64,000 bases of DNA from Synechococcus sp. UW179A (lineage in GTDB: Bacteria; Cyanobacteriota; Cyanobacteriia; PCC-6307; Cyanobiaceae). Positions 16,481 through 27,200 of the stretch are shown piece by piece. The notes below the pieces were generated by a model. It did no database searches, had not been told where the DNA came from, and saw nothing but the letters and a program-made list of their open reading frames with translations. Numbering within the stretch: position 1 is the first letter of the stretch; each line of letters begins with the position of its first letter. The stretch is from contig NZ_UCNJ01000010.1 of NCBI RefSeq assembly GCF_900473965.1, positions 1 through 64,000 on the forward strand, given 5' to 3'. The position numbers and the translations under genes are program-made.

Positions 16481-17754
16481 GCCGCCATGGCGGTGAGCGG
16501 TAGTCGGCGTGTGCCCCGATCAACCTGTTCGCGTACGGCGATACGGGCCCATTGATCCACAGCCAGCACATCATCGAGTTGGGGCTGGTCGATGCGGTCG
16601 GATTGGTGGCGATCGCAGGTGGTTTCGATCAGGTCGGGAATGTCGAGGAAATGAATCCGCTCTTCTAGGAACTGCGCTACTGCTTCTTCATTCGCAGCAT
16701 TGAGCACTGCAGGCATGGTGCCGCCGGCCCTGCCGGCGGCATAGGCCAGTTGCATGCAGGGATATTTTGCGGGATCAGGTTCGTTAAAGGTGAGTTGCCC
16801 AACCTCGGTGAGATTGAGTCGACGCCAGGGGGTCACCAGGCGTGAAGGCCAACTCATGCAGTAGAGGATTGGCAGCTTCATGTCGGGCCATCCCAGCTGC
16901 GCCAGAACCGACGAGTCAGCCAGCTCGATCATCGAGTGAATGATGCTCTGGGGGTGAATGACGATTTCGATATGGTCGTAGTCGAGGCCGAACAGATAGT
17001 GGGCCTCGATCACCTCAAGCCCTTTGTTCATGAGCGAAGCTGAGTCAACGGTGATCTTTCGTCCCATGCTCCAGTTGGGATGGGAGGTGGCATCGGCCAC
17101 TGAGGCTTTCTCCAGATCGGCGGCGGCCCAATCCCGGAATGCACCACCCGAGGCCGTGAGCTGGATCCGGCGTAGGCCGGGAGTGGGAACACCCGTGGAA
17201 AGACGAGCATTGTCGGCCCAGGGAGTGCCCTGCAGGCATTGGAAGATGGCGGAGTGCTCCGAATCAGCTGGCAGGAGGCGGCTGCCGCTTTTCTTGAGTT
17301 CCGGTAGCACAACGGGCCCTGCCGCGATCAGGGTTTCCTTGTTGGCCAGTGCCAGGTCCTTGCCGGCCTGGATGGCCGCCAGGGTTGGCAGCAGGCCTGC
17401 ACAGCCAACGATGCCTGTCACCACCAAATCTGCTGTGTCCCACGAGGCCGCCACGTTCAGTCCACCTGGACCTCCCACCAGTTCCGGTTGCCGTTGAGGC
17501 TGTTGATCTGCAGGGAGCGAAGCCAGCCGCTCCTCCAGTTCCTTGAGAAGAGATTCATCAGCGAGGGCTACCACTTCGGGGCTGTGGCGCTGGATCTGCT
17601 CCACGAGCAGGGGCAGGTTTCGACCGGCTGTTAGGGCGACCACCCGGAATTGGTCCGGGAACTCTTGAACGATTTCGAGAGTTTGAGTACCAATTGAGCC
17701 GGTGGAGCCCAGCACGCTGATGGCTTTCACGCGGATCCTGGCGGTTGTAGCCAT
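16477..17754 (-). CDS. dxr: 1-deoxy-D-xylulose 5-phosphate reductoisomerase
   Basis: A 425-residue enzyme of the MEP pathway that converts DXP to MEP with NADPH and a divalent metal, the committed step toward carotenoids, phytol and quinone tails. The NADPH-binding motif is [15 protein letters not shown] near residue 14. Metal and substrate residues lie in [14 protein letters not shown] and in [20 protein letters not shown], with SMGRKIT and the [12 protein letters not shown] flap between or after them. Length is slightly above average because of a short N-terminal lead. It is co-translated with the ferredoxin-like gene and its start lies about 60 bases from the divergent transporter. Confidence 0.97.
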   Translation of the reverse strand: MATTARIRVKAISVLGSTGSIGTQTLEIVQEFPDQFRVVALTAGRNLPLLVEQIQRHSPEVVALADESLLKELEERLASLPADQQPQRQPELVGGPGGLNVAASWDTADLVVTGIVGCAGLLPTLAAIQAGKDLALANKETLIAAGPVVLPELKKSGSRLLPADSEHSAIFQCLQGTPWADNARLSTGVPTPGLRRIQLTASGGAFRDWAAADLEKASVADATSHPNWSMGRKITVDSASLMNKGLEVIEAHYLFGLDYDHIEIVIHPQSIIHSMIELADSSVLAQLGWPDMKLPILYCMSWPSRLVTPWRRLNLTEVGQLTFNEPDPAKYPCMQLAYAAGRAGGTMPAVLNAANEEAVAQFLEERIHFLDIPDLIETTCDRHQSDRIDQPQLDDVLAVDQWARIAVREQVDRGTRRLPLTAMAA

Positions 17755-17812
17755 CCTCCCACTTCAATTCCAGGCCCTGGCAAACTTCGGCCAACGCACT
17801 GTGTTCACGGTC

Positions 17813-19159
17813 ATGGCGGCAGCGCAGAAGGAACACTGGGGATCGGGGCTGGGATTTGTCCTGGCGGCAGCGGGTAGTGCAGTGGGCCTGGGCAATCTTT
17901 GGGGATTCGCCTATAGGGCCTCCCAGGGAGGAGGAGGCAGTTTTGTTCTCCTCTACGTGCTGATTGTTGCGGTCATCTGCCTACCGGTGCTTGTGGCTGA
18001 GATGGTGCTTGGTCGCAATACCGGTCGTAGCCCCCTGCTGGCTCCGGCACAGGCGGCTGGCCGCGACTGGCAACCGATGGGTTGGCTATTCGTGGTCGCT
18101 TCCTGCGGAATCCTGGCCTTCTATGCCGTGCTGATGGGCTGGACCGCTCAGACCCTGATTCATGCCCTCAATGTGGGGCTTCCCCAAAACATGGATGATG
18201 CCCGACTGTTTTTTAACAGCATCAGTGGCGGCAACAGTGCATTGGCTGGACAGGCCATCAGCCTTCTGCTGACAGCTCTTGTGGTGTCGGCAGGAGTGCA
18301 GGCCGGCATCGAACGATTGTCGCGCTGGGCGTTACCGCTTCTCTTCCTGTTGTTGGTGGCCCTCGCGATCTGGGCCAGCACGCTGCCTGGAGCCATGGAG
18401 GGTTACAAGACCTTCCTGCTGCGCTGGGACGGCAAGGAATTGATGAACATCACCACTATCCGCAACGCCTTCAGCCAGGCCTTCTTCTCGATTGGCACCG
18501 GAATCGGTTCGATCATGGCGTATTCGGCTTATCTGAACCGCAAGGCTCCCGTTCCTCAGGAAGCTGTCTCAGTGGTGGGACTAGACACCGCGGTGGGTCT
18601 CCTGGCGGGCATGCTCACGTTTCCAGTGGTGATCAGCTTTGGACTCCGGGATGCCGTGAGTGAGTCCACAATCGGCACAATCTTTCTCGCTCTGCCAACA
18701 GGCCTGGCATCGATCGGTGCGACGGGACGCATCGTGGCTGTGGCCTTTTTCTTTCTGGCCTACCTCGCTGCGATTACATCGTCGGTGTCGCTGCTGGAGG
18801 TCCCGGTGGCGTCGCTGATGGATCGCTGCAACTTGAGCCGCAGCCAGGCGACCTGGATCAGCTCTGCTGTGATCTTTGTGCTGGGTCTTCCTGCTGCCAC
18901 GAATTTGCAGGTACTAGGGGTGATGGATGCCCTATTCGGTGGTGTGCTGCTGATTGCCGGTGGCCTGCTAATTGCTGTGCTGATGGGATGGGTTGTGCCT
19001 CAGACCTTCCTCGAGGACCTCAAGGACAGCGCAGTCACCCAATCCTCCACCAGTGGTCTAATCCTGTTTTTTCTGCGTTGGGTCTCACCCATTGTGATCG
19101 CTGTCGGCCTGTTGATCAGCGTGGTGGATCTGATCCGCAACTGGACTGGTCAGGGCTGA
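17813..19159 (+). CDS. Neurotransmitter:sodium symporter (SNF) family transporter
   Basis: A 448-residue membrane protein with about eleven or twelve hydrophobic spans. The first helix carries GFVLAAAGSAVGLGNLWGF, the sodium- and substrate-binding signature of SNF/LeuT-type symporters, followed by QGGGGSFVLLY. Later segments include FFSIGTGIGSIMAYSAYLNR and ITSSVSLLEVPVAS. The substrate (amino acid, betaine or amine) cannot be read from sequence. ATG 17813 starts the typical MAAAQKEHWGSG; the frame is open upstream, but that sequence belongs to the dxr promoter side. Coupling to Na+ fits a marine organism. Confidence 0.92.
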   Translation: MAAAQKEHWGSGLGFVLAAAGSAVGLGNLWGFAYRASQGGGGSFVLLYVLIVAVICLPVLVAEMVLGRNTGRSPLLAPAQAAGRDWQPMGWLFVVASCGILAFYAVLMGWTAQTLIHALNVGLPQNMDDARLFFNSISGGNSALAGQAISLLLTALVVSAGVQAGIERLSRWALPLLFLLLVALAIWASTLPGAMEGYKTFLLRWDGKELMNITTIRNAFSQAFFSIGTGIGSIMAYSAYLNRKAPVPQEAVSVVGLDTAVGLLAGMLTFPVVISFGLRDAVSESTIGTIFLALPTGLASIGATGRIVAVAFFFLAYLAAITSSVSLLEVPVASLMDRCNLSRSQATWISSAVIFVLGLPAATNLQVLGVMDALFGGVLLIAGGLLIAVLMGWVVPQTFLEDLKDSAVTQSSTSGLILFFLRWVSPIVIAVGLLISVVDLIRNWTGQG

Positions 19160-19187
19160 GCATCAGCCTTGGTTAAGTAAATCCTGG

Positions 19188-19610
19188 TCAGAACAGTTGA
19201 TTGATATGGGCGGAGGCTATGCGCACCTCTCGCAGGAAACAGATCGAAGCCAACATCACCAACAGCATCGCCGAGATGAACAGGGGAACCACCACGAGTG
19301 TGAGGTTGATGCGGCTGATCACGCTGAAGAACATCACAGCGACCACGGCTGAGATCAGCAGGGTTGCAGCAGTTAGCAGTTCGATGGCGCGGATCGTGAG
19401 CTGCATGCGCCTGCGGTAAGTCCACTGCTCCCGTTCATCGATCGTCTCGCCCGCATCGAGGGCTGTTTTGGTTTTGCGTGCGTTATCGACAATCCTCGCG
19501 AGGCGACCGGAGATCACGTTCATCAACGCACCAATGCCTGCCAGCAGAAACACCGGAGCGACTGATAGCTGAATCGCTTTGGACAGGCTCTCGGGTTCCA
19601 TGGGCATCAC
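19188..19610 (-). CDS. DUF2721 membrane protein
   Basis: A 140-residue protein with three hydrophobic segments: SVAPVFLLAGIGALMNVI near the N terminus, then AATLLISAVVAVMFFSVI and VVVPLFISAMLLVMLASICF. Between the first and second is a charged region with RLARIVDNAR, a signature of DUF2721 proteins. The function of the family is unknown. It converges with the SNF transporter. About 60 bases separate its start from the divergent small gene at 19669. Confidence 0.85.
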   Translation of the reverse strand: MMPMEPESLSKAIQLSVAPVFLLAGIGALMNVISGRLARIVDNARKTKTALDAGETIDEREQWTYRRRMQLTIRAIELLTAATLLISAVVAVMFFSVISRINLTLVVVPLFISAMLLVMLASICFLREVRIASAHINQLF

Positions 19611-19668
19611 ACCTGTCCTGGCGAACCCTAGGGCTCATGCCACAGAAATCCGGTAGACAGGTGCCTGA

Positions 19669-19923
19669 ATGCACTCCATCACGATGCTCTGGCTCAAGCG
19701 CTGGAATTTCATCGAAAGGGCCAGGCTTGAACGGGAGCTCTGGGATGCTTTTGAGGCCAAGCAGGACCCTGAAGCGAAGCTTGAACAACTCCAGAACTGG
19801 GTCGATGCTGCCGACCCAGCAGAACCCACACTGGCCGAACAGCGCTTCAGGCTGGAGGTGTGGACCACCACTCTGGCTCGGATCCGCAAGATCGAAGCGA
19901 TGATGGCCTCGAAAAAGCGTTAA
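19669..19923 (+). CDS. Conserved small helical protein, function unknown
   Basis: An 84-residue soluble protein rich in charged residues, starting MHSITMLWLKRWNFIERAR. It has a long predicted helix with coiled-coil character through about residue 50 (EAKLEQLQNWVDAADPAEPT) and ends MASKKR. There is no signal or membrane span. Its stop abuts the convergent cysS stop with no base between. I do not recognise a characterised family. Confidence 0.7.
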   Translation: MHSITMLWLKRWNFIERARLERELWDAFEAKQDPEAKLEQLQNWVDAADPAEPTLAEQRFRLEVWTTTLARIRKIEAMMASKKR

Positions 19924-21441
19924 TCAACAGCGACGCCACTCGGTGATGCCTCCAGGCTTGTCGATCAGTTCAATCCCCTGAGCAGAGAGTTCTGCTCGAA
20001 TTCGGTCTGCTTCAGCAAAATCCTTGGCCTGTTTAGCGGCCTTGCGGGCAGAGATCGCGGCGTCGATGGCGGTGCTGTCTTCAGTTGTTGTGTTGGAGTC
20101 TTCCTTGGTGTTAGGAGGCTCATGACGCAGTCCCAGCACTGCAGCGAGCTCACTTAGCAACAACCAGCGTTGATGCGGGGCATTGAGCGCATCCAGGTCT
20201 TCAACTTGTTCACCACGCTCCAGTCGGTTGGCCAGCGACTTCAGTGGTTTGGCCAGTTCAAACAGCACTGCAAGTCCTCCAGAACTGTTCAGGTCCTGAT
20301 CCATGGCTTCGGTAAAGCGGTCACGAGCAGCCAGTAAGACCTCATCCACAGCCAAGTTCTGTGCATGCATGGCACCGGAAGGCAGAGCTTCTGATCTGGG
20401 CCAGCGCAACTGATCCGAATATTGACTGCCAAGGCCAAGAGCAGCATTGAGCCCTTTCCATCCTGTGCTTGCCGCCTCCAGGGCATCTTTTGTGAAGTCG
20501 AGTGGCTTGCGGTAGTGCGCCTGAAGCACAAAGAGCCTCAGGGTCATGGCTGAAACGCCACTGTCGAGTAGCGCACGGATGGTTGTGAAGTTGCCCAGCG
20601 ACTTCGACATTTTTGTGCCGCCGACATTCACCATGCCGTTATGCATCCAAACGCGCGCTAGCTGAGCCTCATTGGCTGTTTCTGACTGCGCAATTTCATT
20701 TTCGTGGTGCGGAAAGACAAGATCTCCGCCTCCGAGGTGGATATCAATTGTGGTGCCGAATTCTTCGCGAACCATGGCGGAACATTCGATGTGCCAGCCG
20801 GGTCGTCCTCGTCCCCAGGGTGATTCCCAGCCAGGTTCTCCGTCTTTGGTTTTTTTCCAAAGCGCGAAATCAAAGGGATGTCGCTTGCGTTCTTCTTCTC
20901 CTTCCTTGGTGCGGCCACTGGCTCCTTGTTGCTGCTCATTCGGGTCTCGCCCACTCAGCTGGCCATAATTCTTTGCTTTGGAAATGTCGAAATAAACATC
21001 ACCATCAGAACTGTAGGCTGCTCCCTTCGTTTCAAGTTCGCCAATCAGCATTTGAATTCCTGGGATGCAGCATGTTGCGCGTGGCATTTTGTCGGCGGGC
21101 AGAATGTGTAGGCGAGCCATATCGATTTCAAAGGCTTTGATATTCTTTTCACTAACTTCCTCCATTGTTGATCCTTCCGAGTTGGCCTTGTTTAATATTT
21201 TGTCGTCAATATCTGTGTAGTTCTGTACGAAGGTAACGTCGTAATCACGCCAGATGAGATAACGCCGTAAGACGTCCCAGTTGATGTAACTGCGCGCATG
21301 CCCAAGGTGGCAGAGGTCGTAAACCGTGACCCCGCAGCAGTAGATCGTTGCCTTGCCGGCCTCCAGCGGTTCGAAGTCTTCGATGCGATTGCTGAGGCTG
21401 TTTGTGAGGCGGAGTGGCAAAGGTCTGATCAGGCTCTCCAA
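19924..21441 (-). CDS. cysS: Cysteinyl-tRNA synthetase
   Basis: A 505-residue class I aminoacyl-tRNA synthetase that charges tRNA-Cys. The first zinc-ligand Cys is in [10 protein letters not shown], the HIGH motif is HLGHAR, the second zinc region is GWHIECSAM plus [13 protein letters not shown], and KMSKS is in [15 protein letters not shown]. The C-terminal DALR-type helical domain ends in a family-like stretch ([20 protein letters not shown]). Two charged insertions, about residues 170-192 ([19 protein letters not shown]) and before the final helices ([14 protein letters not shown]), make it longer than the usual about 460. Codon use in the 5' half is somewhat more AT-rich than in neighbours. 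Confidence 0.97.
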   Translation of the reverse strand: MESLIRPLPLRLTNSLSNRIEDFEPLEAGKATIYCCGVTVYDLCHLGHARSYINWDVLRRYLIWRDYDVTFVQNYTDIDDKILNKANSEGSTMEEVSEKNIKAFEIDMARLHILPADKMPRATCCIPGIQMLIGELETKGAAYSSDGDVYFDISKAKNYGQLSGRDPNEQQQGASGRTKEGEEERKRHPFDFALWKKTKDGEPGWESPWGRGRPGWHIECSAMVREEFGTTIDIHLGGGDLVFPHHENEIAQSETANEAQLARVWMHNGMVNVGGTKMSKSLGNFTTIRALLDSGVSAMTLRLFVLQAHYRKPLDFTKDALEAASTGWKGLNAALGLGSQYSDQLRWPRSEALPSGAMHAQNLAVDEVLLAARDRFTEAMDQDLNSSGGLAVLFELAKPLKSLANRLERGEQVEDLDALNAPHQRWLLLSELAAVLGLRHEPPNTKEDSNTTTEDSTAIDAAISARKAAKQAKDFAEADRIRAELSAQGIELIDKPGGITEWRRC

Positions 21442-21635
21442 GGAGGTTACGGCCCGCCCACTCCTGGACCACCCTTGAATTGCCTTGTTTCTGATCTGTT
21501 GTTACTGATCTGTTGTTTTCACTGCCCCTGGTTGGTTCCAGTGGAAGTTGATGACCTGCTGGTTGCCCTGCTCTGTTGCTTGCGGCGTGAACGGTCTCAT
21601 CAATTCTTGCTGGAGATTGTTGTTGCTTTTAATCC

Positions 21636-22022
21636 CTAGGTTGGTTTGAAACCGTTCCACGATTTTCGATGCACTATTTTCAGCAGCTTTTCAAGAACTG
21701 AACGTTTCGGCTCATTCTCTGCAAGGTCGCTAATTTGCACCAGATATTCATGCTGGCTCCCATTTCCTCGTTGTCTTGAGCAGACCACTGTTACGTCGTC
21801 GTACCCAATGGGGAAGTCATTATTGAGTGGAACTTTGAGGATCCATTCGGCAACAAACAGAAGGAAGTCGCAGACGACTGGATTGATGTATTCCTCTTCT
21901 TCAGCCAGATCTCCACAGGCAACCATCTGTTCTTTGCTTTGAGGCGTATAAGTGACGAATGAAAAAAAAGAAGGTGCACCAGTTGGCTGAAGGTGCAGTC
22001 CGTAAAAAGCTCTTCGGGTCAT
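21636..22022 (-). CDS. Hypothetical protein
   Basis: A 128-residue acidic protein starting MTRRAFYGLHLQPTGAPSFF. An EEEEYINPVVCDFLLFVAEW stretch and DDVTVVCSRQRGNGS follow, and it ends with a basic helix (VLEKLLKIVHRKSWNGFKP). It has no clear signal peptide. It is the first gene of an AT-richer patch between cysS and polA. No family is recognised, and it may be specific to a few strains. Confidence 0.5.
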   Translation of the reverse strand: MTRRAFYGLHLQPTGAPSFFSFVTYTPQSKEQMVACGDLAEEEEYINPVVCDFLLFVAEWILKVPLNNDFPIGYDDVTVVCSRQRGNGSQHEYLVQISDLAENEPKRSVLEKLLKIVHRKSWNGFKPT

Positions 22023-22315
22023 GGCGTTCTGCTGGCTCGTGAGTTCAGCTCATCGCTTGCTCGATGCTGAGTCCTGGCTTGCGAATCGGGACAGGTTTCA
22101 GTGCAAGGTGCTTTCTGCTTCCCTCCGGCCTGACGCGTGTTCGTGAATGACTTCAATTGTTTGTTCATTGCTCGCTCTCAAAAAGGGCTTGCGGGGCCGT
22201 CGTTGTTTTTGTTTTTCTGGAGCTATGTCGAGCGTAAAAAAAGTTTCAATTCAGTCCTTGTGCCAATCGCTTGATTGTCTCTAGAATGGCGTTGTTGGAC
22301 CCTGGGCTCAGGTGG
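22023..22315. other. Intergenic region with no recognised gene
   Basis: About 290 bases between the hypothetical gene starting at 22022 and a possible small membrane ORF. It is AT-rich with runs of T and A and no clear tRNA, hairpin or ORF. It probably holds the promoter of the minus-strand gene. Confidence 0.4.
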
Positions 22316-22423
22316 ATGATGCATCCAGACTGGATGGGCGTAATTGCTCTATCGACAATCATTATTTCAGTCACTGTAATTGGATATCGCGAGGGTCATT
22401 CGATACTCAAGCGCCGCGCTTAA
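22316..22423 (+). CDS. Possible 35-residue single-span membrane protein
   Basis: ATG 22316 opens a frame of 35 codons: a short polar start (MMHPDW), one hydrophobic helix (MGVIALSTIIISVTVIG) and a basic end (HSILKRRA). This is the layout of a small integral membrane protein. It stands alone in the accessory patch with no coupled neighbour. No known family is recognised. Confidence 0.4.
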   Translation: MMHPDWMGVIALSTIIISVTVIGYREGHSILKRRA

Positions 22424-22557
22424 GCGTCGCCGGCCTCTTGAAGGTGATCAGCTCACGGTCATTTCGCCTCCATCCAGGTCTGCCAAGATTTGGTCAAATT
22501 TTTTGCAGCGGCTAGTGCTGGGGTCAAATCGTATGCGGTTTGATGTGAGGTCAATCC

Positions 22558-22875
22558 TTGGGGCGTCGGCGTAAGTGTCCTGTTCAACTGAATGGCGGTG
22601 ACGCTTGGTACGAACGTCTTTGGGTGGCTGAGAAGGATCGAAAGACAGCAGGTAAAGGCACCCCGATTCGCTCCCTGAAGGCCACCAGCCATTCCGACGC
22701 ACTCAAGCGCTATGGAGCTGTCCATGCAGAGCTGGAACAACAGTTAAAGAATCTGCTCAAACCAAAAGCTCTTGCTGGCCCGGGAGAGGTCGTAGAGGCG
22801 AACAGAGGCGACGAGACGCTTAGTCCTGATGAGTTGCTGGAGATCGTTGCCTATGACCTCCTACCAAGCCGCTGA
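22558..22875 (+). pseudogene. Probable N-terminal fragment of a tyrosine recombinase/integrase
   Basis: A 105-residue frame from TTG 22558. The stretch DAWYERLWVAEKD, then GTPIRSLKATSHSDALKRYG, then AVHAELEQQLKNLLKP resembles the N-terminal DNA-arm region of phage-type integrases, where a substrate-contacting strand is followed by RSLKT-like and ALKR-like helices. No catalytic domain (R...HxxR...Y) follows: the frame stops at 22875 and the next minus-strand gene begins to occupy the DNA at 22955. The resemblance is by eye only. If right, the fragment marks an old insertion event in this AT-richer patch. Confidence 0.45.
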
Positions 22876-22954
22876 AGCGTTCCTGAGGATCGAGAAACCC
22901 TCTTCTGGTACAGATCTACAAAGCTCTCAGTACCGGCTCTCTGTCCGGAGATTT

Positions 22955-23359
22955 CTAGATAGCTTCTTGCTTGTAATAAGGACTGTCCTTGAATGTATTG
23001 AAGTACTCCTCACAAAACCCATTCGTCATGTCGTATGCCTTCTTCGTTTTTTTCTCGACGTCAAAGGGCTTGTCAGTGTCAAATATATAGTCAAACTTCA
23101 TGTCTCCAGTCTTGCAATTCACTACTCCAATTGACCATTGTTGAACATTGTCAATAAAAAGATTATTCTTGCTTGGCATGAGAAATGCGTAAAAGATATC
23201 TCCACTAGTTGCATCAAACGTTTTCCAGGTCACCATGGCTCCACTTTTTAATTGGCCATTACCACTCTTCCAGCTGGAATCGCCAATCATTTCATCAGCT
23301 TTGGACAAAGTCGGTGTTGCTGAGAGAAGTAGAGCACCAAGGACTAAAAGAGATTTCAT
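22955..23359 (-). CDS. Secreted protein of unknown function
   Basis: A 134-residue protein with a clear Sec signal peptide (MKSLLVLGALLLSATPTLSKA, cleavage about residue 21). The mature part is about 113 residues with two Cys (CKTGDMKFDYIF and FCEEYFNTF) that could form a disulfide, plus many aromatic and Lys residues. The theme of a small exported domain compared against a measured value is absent, and no enzyme motif is visible. Codon use is AT-rich compared with core neighbours. It is divergent from another exported-looking gene at 23474, with which it may share a promoter region. Confidence 0.72.
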   Translation of the reverse strand: MKSLLVLGALLLSATPTLSKADEMIGDSSWKSGNGQLKSGAMVTWKTFDATSGDIFYAFLMPSKNNLFIDNVQQWSIGVVNCKTGDMKFDYIFDTDKPFDVEKKTKKAYDMTNGFCEEYFNTFKDSPYYKQEAI

Positions 23360-23473
23360 AGTCAGATTTCAGATGCTTGAACGGTAGGGAGAACGAACAA
23401 TTTCGTCCACTAGTAACGTCTCGCATCAGCCTCCTTTAGAACCAAACCCTTTGATAGATTAATCTTGTCCAAG

Positions 23474-23956
23474 ATGAGTTCTAGCGAAGCCGTAATGATC
23501 GACTCTGAAGATGTAAAATCTGGTGATTTAGGTTCTAGCCAGGCTTGTCTGAACATTGCAATTAAACCAACGCTACTGGCTACGGCTCTGATTTCTCTAA
23601 TTACAGCTCCAGGGCTTGCTGTTGATGTGAGGTTCTCTGATTCAGACGATGGGAAGGGGAGGTGTTGGCAAGGGTGGTGCCATGTTGAATGCAACATGAA
23701 CTGCAATTGGATCAGAATCAATACGATGGAGGGCGATATTATTCAATACAGCAGTACATCGTTGCACCCAGAATCACGAGAAATCAGATGGGCTCCGATC
23801 TATGAATACGAGGTTGACTGCAAGAATAAGATTCATCGCTCACTGAATCAAGAGGAATGGAAAAAGCCAGTCAAGACATCAGGTGTGGAATCTCAGCTAA
23901 ATTTTTTGTGTAGTGAGAGCTATAAGTATGACGTTATCAATATTCAAAACAATTGA
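23474..23956 (+). CDS. Exported or anchored protein of unknown function
   Basis: About 160 residues. A hydrophobic segment (about residues 27-45, TLLATALISLITAPGLAV) could be an internal signal or anchor. The following mature-like part is Cys-rich (GRCWQGWCHVECNMNCNW and later VDCKNK, LNFLCSE), fitting an extracytoplasmic disulfide-bonded protein. The start is uncertain (TTG 23465, ATG 23474, ATG 23495). It faces the secreted protein gene at 22955-23359 across a gap of about 115 bases. AT-rich codons and lack of a known family suggest accessory DNA. Confidence 0.6.
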   Translation: MSSSEAVMIDSEDVKSGDLGSSQACLNIAIKPTLLATALISLITAPGLAVDVRFSDSDDGKGRCWQGWCHVECNMNCNWIRINTMEGDIIQYSSTSLHPESREIRWAPIYEYEVDCKNKIHRSLNQEEWKKPVKTSGVESQLNFLCSESYKYDVINIQNN

Positions 23957-24207
23957 AGCTGAGCTCCGGAAACCTATGCCGCCCTTCATTTTCTGATGGT
24001 AAAGGGAGAATCTGGAAAATGAAAGAAATGATGGTTGTGGAATGAGAGAGAGGTAGATATGTCTTAAATACGTCCTTTAAAACTACTTGTATCGACATTC
24101 ACTTGCTCCAGAAGCCTCTGTGGGCAATCGTGTGAGGCTAAATGTGGGGTATTGATATGACTTAAAGCAAGACTCAAGTCAGTGACTGCAATTGATTTGA
24201 GCGAATC

Positions 24208-27200
24208 TCACTTTGCGTCCATCCAGTTGGTGCCGAGTCCGGTTTCGGCGACTAATGGCACAGTCAGGCTGACAGCGTTTTCCATGGTGTTGACGACAAG
24301 TTTTTGAATCGGCTCCAGAGCATCTGGATCCACTTCAAGCACCAGTTCATCGTGCACTTGCAGAAGCAGACGTGCCGGTAGTGCCTGCTGCTCGATGGCT
24401 TCCTGGAGCTGAATCATGGCAAGTTTGATGATGTCGGCGCTGGATCCCTGAATTGGTGCGTTAGCGGCGGCTCGCAACTGCTGAGCCTCCATTCCGCCTC
24501 GACGAGCGACATCTAAATCGATCTCCATGGGTTCCTTGCCAAGCAGCCTCCCTAGACCGTTGCGATCAAAGTGGAAGGGACGACGTCGACCCATGATCGT
24601 TTCCACGTAACCGCGACTGAGGGCTAGCCGTTCCTGCAGTTCCAAAAAGGCAAAAACTTTGGGATAGCGCTCTCGGTAACGCAGCAGAAAATCCTTGGCT
24701 TCTGCTTGGTTAACTCCGGTTTCCCGCGCGAAGCGCTGGGCACCCATTCCGTAGATCACACCGAAATTGATTGTCTTGCCCAGACGCCGTTCATCGCTGT
24801 CAACCTCCTTTTTGTCGAGCAACAGTCGTGCTGTCAATGCATGCACGTCATCTCCATCCCGGTAGGCCTGTTGCAGCACGTTCTCACCGGAGAGGTGGGT
24901 GAGGATGCGTAACTCAATTTGGGAATAATCCGCGCTAAGCAGCGTCCAGTTCTCCTGCGGCAGGAAGGCCTTGCGGATGCGGCGGCTGTAGTCCGTGCGG
25001 ACGGGAATGTTCTGGAGGTTGGGATTACTGCTGCTCAGTCGACCGGTGGCCGTCACTGCTTGATTGAAATCGGTGTGAACTCTGCCTGTTTCCAGTTCCA
25101 CCAATTGCGGCAGGGCATCCACATAGGTGCTCTTGAGCTTGCTCAGCACGCGGTGCTCGAGAACCAGCGGCACCACAGGGTGATCAGCTTCGAGTTTTTC
25201 CAGCACAGTGGCATCCGTGCTGTAGCCGGTTTTGGTTCTGCGGGATTTCTTGCGGTCGAGGCCGAGGGTGTTGAACAGCAATTCGCCCAGTTGCTTGGGC
25301 GAGGCGAGGTTGAAGTCGGTTCCTGCAGCCTCTTTGGCTTGCTTTTCCAGGCGCTGCAGGATGTCACCCATCTCTGTTGACAGTGCGCTGAGGTAAGGCA
25401 GGTCAATGCGAATGCCGGTGGCTTCCATCAAAGCCAGAACCGGTTCCAGCGGCAGTTCCACATTGTCCAGCAGGCTGGGGAGCTTTTCTCCCGTTGCTTG
25501 CAGCTGCTGGCGCAGATCGATGGCCAGTCGGCGCGTCAGATGAACGTCCATGCCGCAATACAACGCGGCCTGGGCAAGCCCCACTTCTGCGAAGCAGCTC
25601 ACCTTGCCGTCCTTGGGCTTGCCCACCAGATCACTAAACAGGGTGGGAGTGATTCCATACATCCGTGTTGCCATGGCATCCAGGCCGTGCTTGGCCGCTG
25701 CATCTCTGAGGTAATCGGCCAGCAGGGTGTCCATCGCAACTCCCGACAACGGCAAGCCATGGCGCAGCAGGATGAGGCGGTCATATTTCGCGTTCTGCAA
25801 GGCCTTGGGGTGCTCCGGGCTTGCCAACCAGGGAGCCATCTGTTCCAACACCGTCTCGAGTGGGAGCTGCACCAGTGGCTGCTCGGGCTCCAACGTTGGT
25901 TCAGCCGCTGCACGATGACCTACAGGGATGTAAGCGAGATCGGCATCGCCAGGACCCCAGCACACACCGATGCCAACCAGCTGCGCCTTGAAGGGGTTCA
26001 GGTCACTGGTCTCCGTGTCGAGCGCGACAGGAGCAGTGGGATCGGTGCAGGACTGCAAGCGTTGCATCAGGTCTTGCAGATCCTTGTCGCTGTTGATCAG
26101 CTTGGGCTTTAAATCGGGTTGGGTGGAGGCGGCATTCCGGTCTGAGGCATCAGTGGATTCAATCTCCGTTGCTGTGGAAATCTTCGACCTGTCGGCTTGG
26201 CCTGAGTCGTTTGAAACCTTGGTCTCGAGCAGGTGGGCGTTCGCCGTCAGACCGCCTGGGGAAAAGGTGGCGATGAAGCCTGGAACCTGGCGCACCAGGC
26301 TGTTGAGTTCCAGATCCTTGAGTTGCGCCTCCAGCCCGTCCCCGTCCACAGGGCCAAGTTCGAGAGCGGGTTCTTCAGGCAGGGGGATGTCGACCAGGAT
26401 TTCGGCCAATCGTCTTGAGAGATAGGCGTTGTCACGGTCGGCGCTGAGTTTGCCTTTCAGAGCCCCTTTAACAGCACCTCTGCTTGCCTTGGGTCCTTCC
26501 GCCTCGACTTCGGCAAGAACCTTGTAAACACCATCAAGGTCTAAGTTTTCTTTCAGCAGATTGATGGCGGTTTTCGGGCCGACACCTTTCACTCCAGGAA
26601 TGTTGTCTGAGCTGTCGCCGGTGAGGGCCTTCAGGTCCACCACCTTCTCGGGCATCACCCCGAGCTTGCCCTCAACACCGGCCTCATCGATCAGCGTGGG
26701 GCCGCTGCTCTTGGCGTAGGGACCGCCGCCCATGTACATCACGGCAATGTCCCGCTTGTCGTCCACCAGCTGGAACAGGTCGCGGTCGCCACTCAGGATT
26801 CTTACCCGCCATCCAGACGAAGCGGCCCTGTTGGCCAGGGTGCCGAGCACATCGTCGGCTTCGTAACCCGGGGCCAGGCACAGTGGCAGCTGCAATTGAT
26901 TGCGCAAGATCAGCTGTAGCTGCTCAAGGTCCTGAAAAAACACGTCCGGGGCTACATCCCGGTGCGCCTTGTAGTTGGGATCGGCCTTGTGACGGAAGGT
27001 GGGTTCTGCGGTGTCAAAGGCGATCGCCACACCCTCGGGTTTCAGTCCCTTGCAGTTGTCCAGCAGGGCCTTGAGAAATCCATAGGTCACGCTCGTGGGA
27101 CGGCCATCCTTCGTGGCCAGTCCCCCCTCACCTCCCTTGCTGAAGGCGTAGAAACTGCGGAAGGCTAGAGAATGGCCATCCACCAGCAGCAGCAGGGGTT

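Noticed and set aside
22463-22557. Repeated GGTCAAAT before the integrase fragment, considered as att or binding repeats
   Set aside because: Two eight-base copies in AT-rich DNA can occur by chance and no third copy or border partner was found.
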